Origin: Leptospiraceae bacterium
Lineage (GTDB): Bacteria; Spirochaetota; Leptospiria; Leptospirales; Leptonemataceae
Length of the DNA stretch: 33,713 bases
Reading direction: 5' to 3'
Assembly: GCA_020441005.1 (NCBI GenBank)
Contig: JAGRNA010000093.1
Span: 1-33,713, forward strand
Both the position numbers and the translations under genes were made by a program. The notes below the pieces were generated by a model. The model was given only the letters and a program-made list of their open reading frames with translations, had not been told where the DNA came from and made no database searches. This document shows positions 30,664-33,713 of this stretch, piece after piece. Each line of letters begins with the position of its first letter. Within the stretch, counting starts at the first letter, position 1.

Positions 30664-32112
30664 GTGGATCAGGAAGGCTTGCATCTACCGCATGACCCCC
30701 AGACAGAGCGTGAATTTTTGGGAGCGCTGCTGCTGCGGCCGGAGTTGATTACCTCCATCGCCGATACTGTTCGCGTTGAAGATCTGTATTTGCAGGCGCA
30801 TCGTCTGCTATTCAAGGCATTGCTGCATCTGGAGCGCGCAGAGGGCTCTGTCGGTCTTGATAGTGTGCGCGTTATACAATACCTGCAAGATGTCCACCAA
30901 TTGGAGGATTGCGGTGGCGCCGGTTATATCCAGGATCTGGCGGCCAATGTCATCACTCCCCATAACGCGCCCCGGCACGCGCAACGTTTGCACAGTCTGG
31001 CGATTCGACGCCAACTGATCGAGGCCGCGGAACAGATCAAGCTCGATGCGGCCATCCCTGGCGAGGATGAAGGCAGTTTTTTACGTCAAGTTGAAGAACT
31101 GATTCTGAAAATCACAGGCAGTGATGTGCAGCACGGCATCACGCCCATCGCTGAAATCAAGGAAGAGTTCAAGGACTATCTGCGCAATCTGATCGAAGCC
31201 CAGGGGCGCATTCAGGGTACGGTGACCGGCTTTGAGGGTTTTGATCGCTTGACGGCCGGTCTAAAGGCCGGCCAGCTAATCATTTTAGCGGCACGGCCGG
31301 GAATCGGTAAAACGACTCTGGCTATGAACATGGCTGCCCATGTCGCGCGCCAAAATGAAACCGCATTGATATTTTCTCTTGAAATGAGCAATCTGGAACT
31401 GATGATGCGGCTGGTTTGTTCGGAAGCCTTGATCAACAACAGCAATCTGCAAATGGGCAATATCCAGCCGGCAGAGAATGAAAATCTGATTCGCACCATC
31501 AATACAATTGCCAGTTGGCCCCTGTTCATTGACGACTCCGGCGATTTAACTATTTGGGATTGCATCAGTCGCTGTCGTAAATTCCACAGCGACCAATCCT
31601 CCCGCAACAAAAAGCTGGGTCTGATCGTCATTGATTACCTGCAATTGATGACTGATCCCGAGGCGCGCAAGCTGGGCCGGCAGCAAGAGGTTGCCAGCAT
31701 ATCGCGCAGCCTGAAGCAATTGGCCAAGGCGGTCAATGTGCCGATTCTGGCCTTGAGTCAAATGAATCGCTCGGTCGAACAGCGACGCGGGGACTATTCC
31801 CGGCCCCAACTGTCGGACTTGCGCGAGTCCGGAGCCATTGAACAGGACGCCGATATCGTTATGTTTCTGCATAAGGAAATTAAAAAAGAAGATGAGAACG
31901 ATTTTGTACCGGCGGCGAATAATAATATAATTGAGTTAATTGTAGCCAAGCACCGCAGCGGCGCCACGAAGAATTTTGAGTTATTGTTTGAACCGAAGTA
32001 CAATCTTTTCCGGGATGCCGGCGATATGCAGCAGGATGAGTTCTCCGGCGGGAGCGGGAATGTGGCCGCGCCGGGCGGCATTCATTTTGTGAATCAAAAC
32101 TCATACAATTGA
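30664..32112 (+). CDS. dnaB: replicative DNA helicase
   Basis: A 482-residue hexameric helicase that unwinds DNA at the replication fork. The N-terminal domain begins PHDPQTEREFLGALLLRPE. A linker helix follows, then the RecA-like domain with Walker A ARPGIGKTT, the SLEMSNLELMMRL segment, Walker B LIVIDYLQLM, and SQMNRSVEQR with SDLRESGAIEQDAD. No intein is present. The start is GTG 30664; the ribosome binding site is weak. It is the last gene of the rpsF-ssb-rplI-dnaB cluster, 43 bases after rplI. Confidence 0.95.
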   Translation: MDQEGLHLPHDPQTEREFLGALLLRPELITSIADTVRVEDLYLQAHRLLFKALLHLERAEGSVGLDSVRVIQYLQDVHQLEDCGGAGYIQDLAANVITPHNAPRHAQRLHSLAIRRQLIEAAEQIKLDAAIPGEDEGSFLRQVEELILKITGSDVQHGITPIAEIKEEFKDYLRNLIEAQGRIQGTVTGFEGFDRLTAGLKAGQLIILAARPGIGKTTLAMNMAAHVARQNETALIFSLEMSNLELMMRLVCSEALINNSNLQMGNIQPAENENLIRTINTIASWPLFIDDSGDLTIWDCISRCRKFHSDQSSRNKKLGLIVIDYLQLMTDPEARKLGRQQEVASISRSLKQLAKAVNVPILALSQMNRSVEQRRGDYSRPQLSDLRESGAIEQDADIVMFLHKEIKKEDENDFVPAANNNIIELIVAKHRSGATKNFELLFEPKYNLFRDAGDMQQDEFSGGSGNVAAPGGIHFVNQNSYN

Positions 32113-32236
32113 AATGAACCGGGCCCGGTATACAGACTCAATTTGAGAATCAGGAAACCGATATACAAATTTATTTCGTTTGACCGTACAGACGGGCTCA
32201 AGAGTGTGGTGTTATTCTTACTTCCGAGGTGCCACT

Positions 32237-33394
32237 TTGAATATCGGAATCCCAAAAGAAATTGCTCCTGGCGAGACCAGGGTAGCCATAATTCCTGAAA
32301 CCGTTGCTCGTTTGATTAAAAAAGGGCATACCATCCAGTTCGAAAAGGATGCCGGTCTGGCGTCTGGATTCACAAACGCAGACTATGAAAAAGAAGGCGC
32401 CACGCTGGTGCCCGATGCCAGCACTTTATATGCCAATGTGGACCTGCTGGTGAAAGTGCAAAGGCCGCTGGCGCATCCGGCTGGCAAGCATGAGCTGGAA
32501 ATGATGAAAAAAGGCGCTTTGTTAGCCGGCTTTTTTTACGGTCTGACCTATCCGGACGCAGCAAAAAAGGCGGCCGAACAAGGCGTCGATGTGATTTCGA
32601 TGGATGCGATCCCCCGCACCACCAAGGCGCAGCGCATGGATGCGTTAAGCTCACAAACCAACCTGGCCGGTTATAAGGCCGTTATCATTGGTGCGAACGG
32701 ACTAGGTAAAATATTTCCCCTGATGATGACTGCTGCCGGAACTATTTCACCTGCCAGGGTTGTTATCCTGGGCGCCGGCGTCGCCGGTTTGCAGGCCATT
32801 GCGACTGCCAAGCGATTGGGAGCGGTTGTCGAGGTTTCAGATGTGCGTCCGGAAGTCAAGGAGCAGGTGGAAAGTCTCGGTGGTCGCTATATAGAACCGC
32901 CCCGCGAAGAAGGTGAAGACTCTGCCGACCTGTCCGGTGGCGGCGGCTACGCTCGCGAGGCAACCCCGGAATACCTAAAAAAACAGCAGGAACTGCTGGC
33001 AAAGCATATCGCGGAGGCGGATGTTGTGGTGACAACCGCAAACGTGCCCGGGCGCAAGGCTCCTATGCTGGTCAGCGCCGCTATGGTGGCAAGCATGGCC
33101 CCCGGTTCCGTTATTGTCGATATGGCTGCCGAGAGTGGTGGTAACTGTGAGTTGACCAGGGCGGGCGAAGTGGTGGATCATAACGGAGTCAAGATCCACG
33201 GGGTAGTGAACCTGCCGGCTCAGACGCCCTATCACGCCAGTCAGTTGTATTCCCGCAATTTGCAGGCTCTGATCGACTATATTACCAAAGAAGGTCAGTT
33301 GCAGCTGGACCTGGAGGATGAAATCGTGCAGGGGGCCCTTTTGGTGCACCAGGGAGCGGTGATTCATCCCAAGGTTAAAGAGCTGCTGGGCTGA
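32237..33394 (+). CDS. pntA: NAD(P) transhydrogenase subunit alpha, part 1
   Basis: A 385-residue soluble NAD-binding subunit of proton-translocating transhydrogenase, which uses the proton gradient to reduce NADP with NADH. It opens with IGIPKEIAPGETRVAIIPE and has the Rossmann loop VVILGAGVAGLQAIATAKRLGA followed by EVSDVRPEVKEQ, the mobile-loop region, and GGNCELTRAGEVV. The start is TTG 32237, chosen because GAGGT lies six bases upstream and family members start at this point; the upstream ATG/ACG extension to 32180 carries no homology. It is a split type: alpha 2 is a separate gene 71 bases downstream, unlike the fused E. coli PntA. Confidence 0.93.
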   Translation: MNIGIPKEIAPGETRVAIIPETVARLIKKGHTIQFEKDAGLASGFTNADYEKEGATLVPDASTLYANVDLLVKVQRPLAHPAGKHELEMMKKGALLAGFFYGLTYPDAAKKAAEQGVDVISMDAIPRTTKAQRMDALSSQTNLAGYKAVIIGANGLGKIFPLMMTAAGTISPARVVILGAGVAGLQAIATAKRLGAVVEVSDVRPEVKEQVESLGGRYIEPPREEGEDSADLSGGGGYAREATPEYLKKQQELLAKHIAEADVVVTTANVPGRKAPMLVSAAMVASMAPGSVIVDMAAESGGNCELTRAGEVVDHNGVKIHGVVNLPAQTPYHASQLYSRNLQALIDYITKEGQLQLDLEDEIVQGALLVHQGAVIHPKVKELLG

Positions 33395-33465
33395 TGCCAA
33401 AGTCGACTGTAGAATCGCAATACATTTCATCAAGGTAGAATTAGTAAATAAACAAGGATAAACAC

Positions 33466-33713
33466 ATGGCCGTAATCGTTGCAGTTAGCATTTTGGTGCT
33501 CTCCATCTTCCTGGGATTTGAGTTGATCAGTAAAGTTCCACCCACCTTGCATACTCCCTTGATGTCCGGTTGCAATGCAATTTCCGGGATTACTTTGGTG
33601 GGTGCTGTTTTGAGCGCCGGTGAAAGTGGTCAAGCGCTCTTGTTTCAGGTGGCCGGGATTGGTTTTAGTATGACCACGCTGCTTGGATTTCTGGCGGTGA
33701 TCTTTGCCACGAT
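33466..33713 (+). CDS. pntA2: NAD(P) transhydrogenase subunit alpha, part 2 (cut by window edge)
   Basis: The first ~82 residues of a small membrane subunit, open to the right edge. The hallmark is FLGFELISKVPPTLHTPLMSG followed by CNAISGITLVGAV, which is diagnostic for the alpha-2 membrane part of transhydrogenase. Two hydrophobic helices are visible and a third begins at the edge. The start is ATG 33466, with AAGGA about six bases upstream. The membrane beta subunit (pntB) is expected next, outside the window. Confidence 0.92.
   Translation, partial: MAVIVAVSILVLSIFLGFELISKVPPTLHTPLMSGCNAISGITLVGAVLSAGESGQALLFQVAGIGFSMTTLLGFLAVIFAT

Overview
This window reads as chromosomal DNA of a moderately GC-rich spirochaete, most likely from the Leptospira/Leptonema/Turneriella lineage. 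The reasons are indirect. Several lipoprotein signals have relaxed residues just before the lipobox cysteine (ATC, ANC, AHC), a pattern known from spirochaetes. The sequence contains a dispersed CGGA-AC-TCCG element with the same architecture as a GGAACTCC repeat I remember from Leptospira genomes. There is also an rpsF-ssb-rplI-dnaB cluster and a split pntA. No 16S rRNA or other decisive marker is present, so the assignment is an inference. I see no rRNA, tRNA, CRISPR array, prophage or insertion sequence.

Layout. 1-4058: a giant protein of aromatic-rich repeats, open at the left edge. 4152-5762: a YidE/AspT-type transporter with two TrkA-C domains, convergent with a Na/Pi cotransporter-PhoU protein (6020-7711, minus). 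7712-8125: a hairpin-rich spacer ending in a CsoR-like inverted repeat, followed by a sulfide:quinone-reductase-like flavoprotein (8126-9331). 9346-12791 (minus): a lipoprotein, a CsgG/DUF4384 lipoprotein, a degenerate malic-enzyme-like protein and a second SSB. 12861-13050: a 21-bp tandem array upstream of an HDOD protein and nadB (13112-15636). 15655-19697 (minus): an unrecognised 590-residue protein, prmA and a GTPase. 19698-20138: a spacer with degenerate copies of the same element. 20139-22149: a lipoprotein hydrolase and a CDF metal transporter. 22449-25095: a three-gene DUF4349 operon whose domains have been shuffled and whose second gene carries an inserted chain of hairpins. 25387-28237: a long-chain acyl-CoA synthetase (minus) divergent from pyrF, with a palindrome between them. 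28273-28704: a hemerythrin-like protein. 29022-32112: rpsF, ssb, rplI and dnaB, without rpsR. 32237 to the right edge: pntA alpha 1 and the start of alpha 2.

Most genes are housekeeping: NAD synthesis (nadB), proton-coupled NADP reduction (pnt), pyrimidine synthesis (pyrF), replication (dnaB, ssb) and ribosome proteins and their methylation (rpsF, rplI, prmA). The less ordinary material is the cell-envelope lipoproteins, the giant repeat protein, the malic-enzyme pseudoenzyme, the repeat and hairpin elements, and the putative sulfur-responsive operator at the flavoprotein gene.
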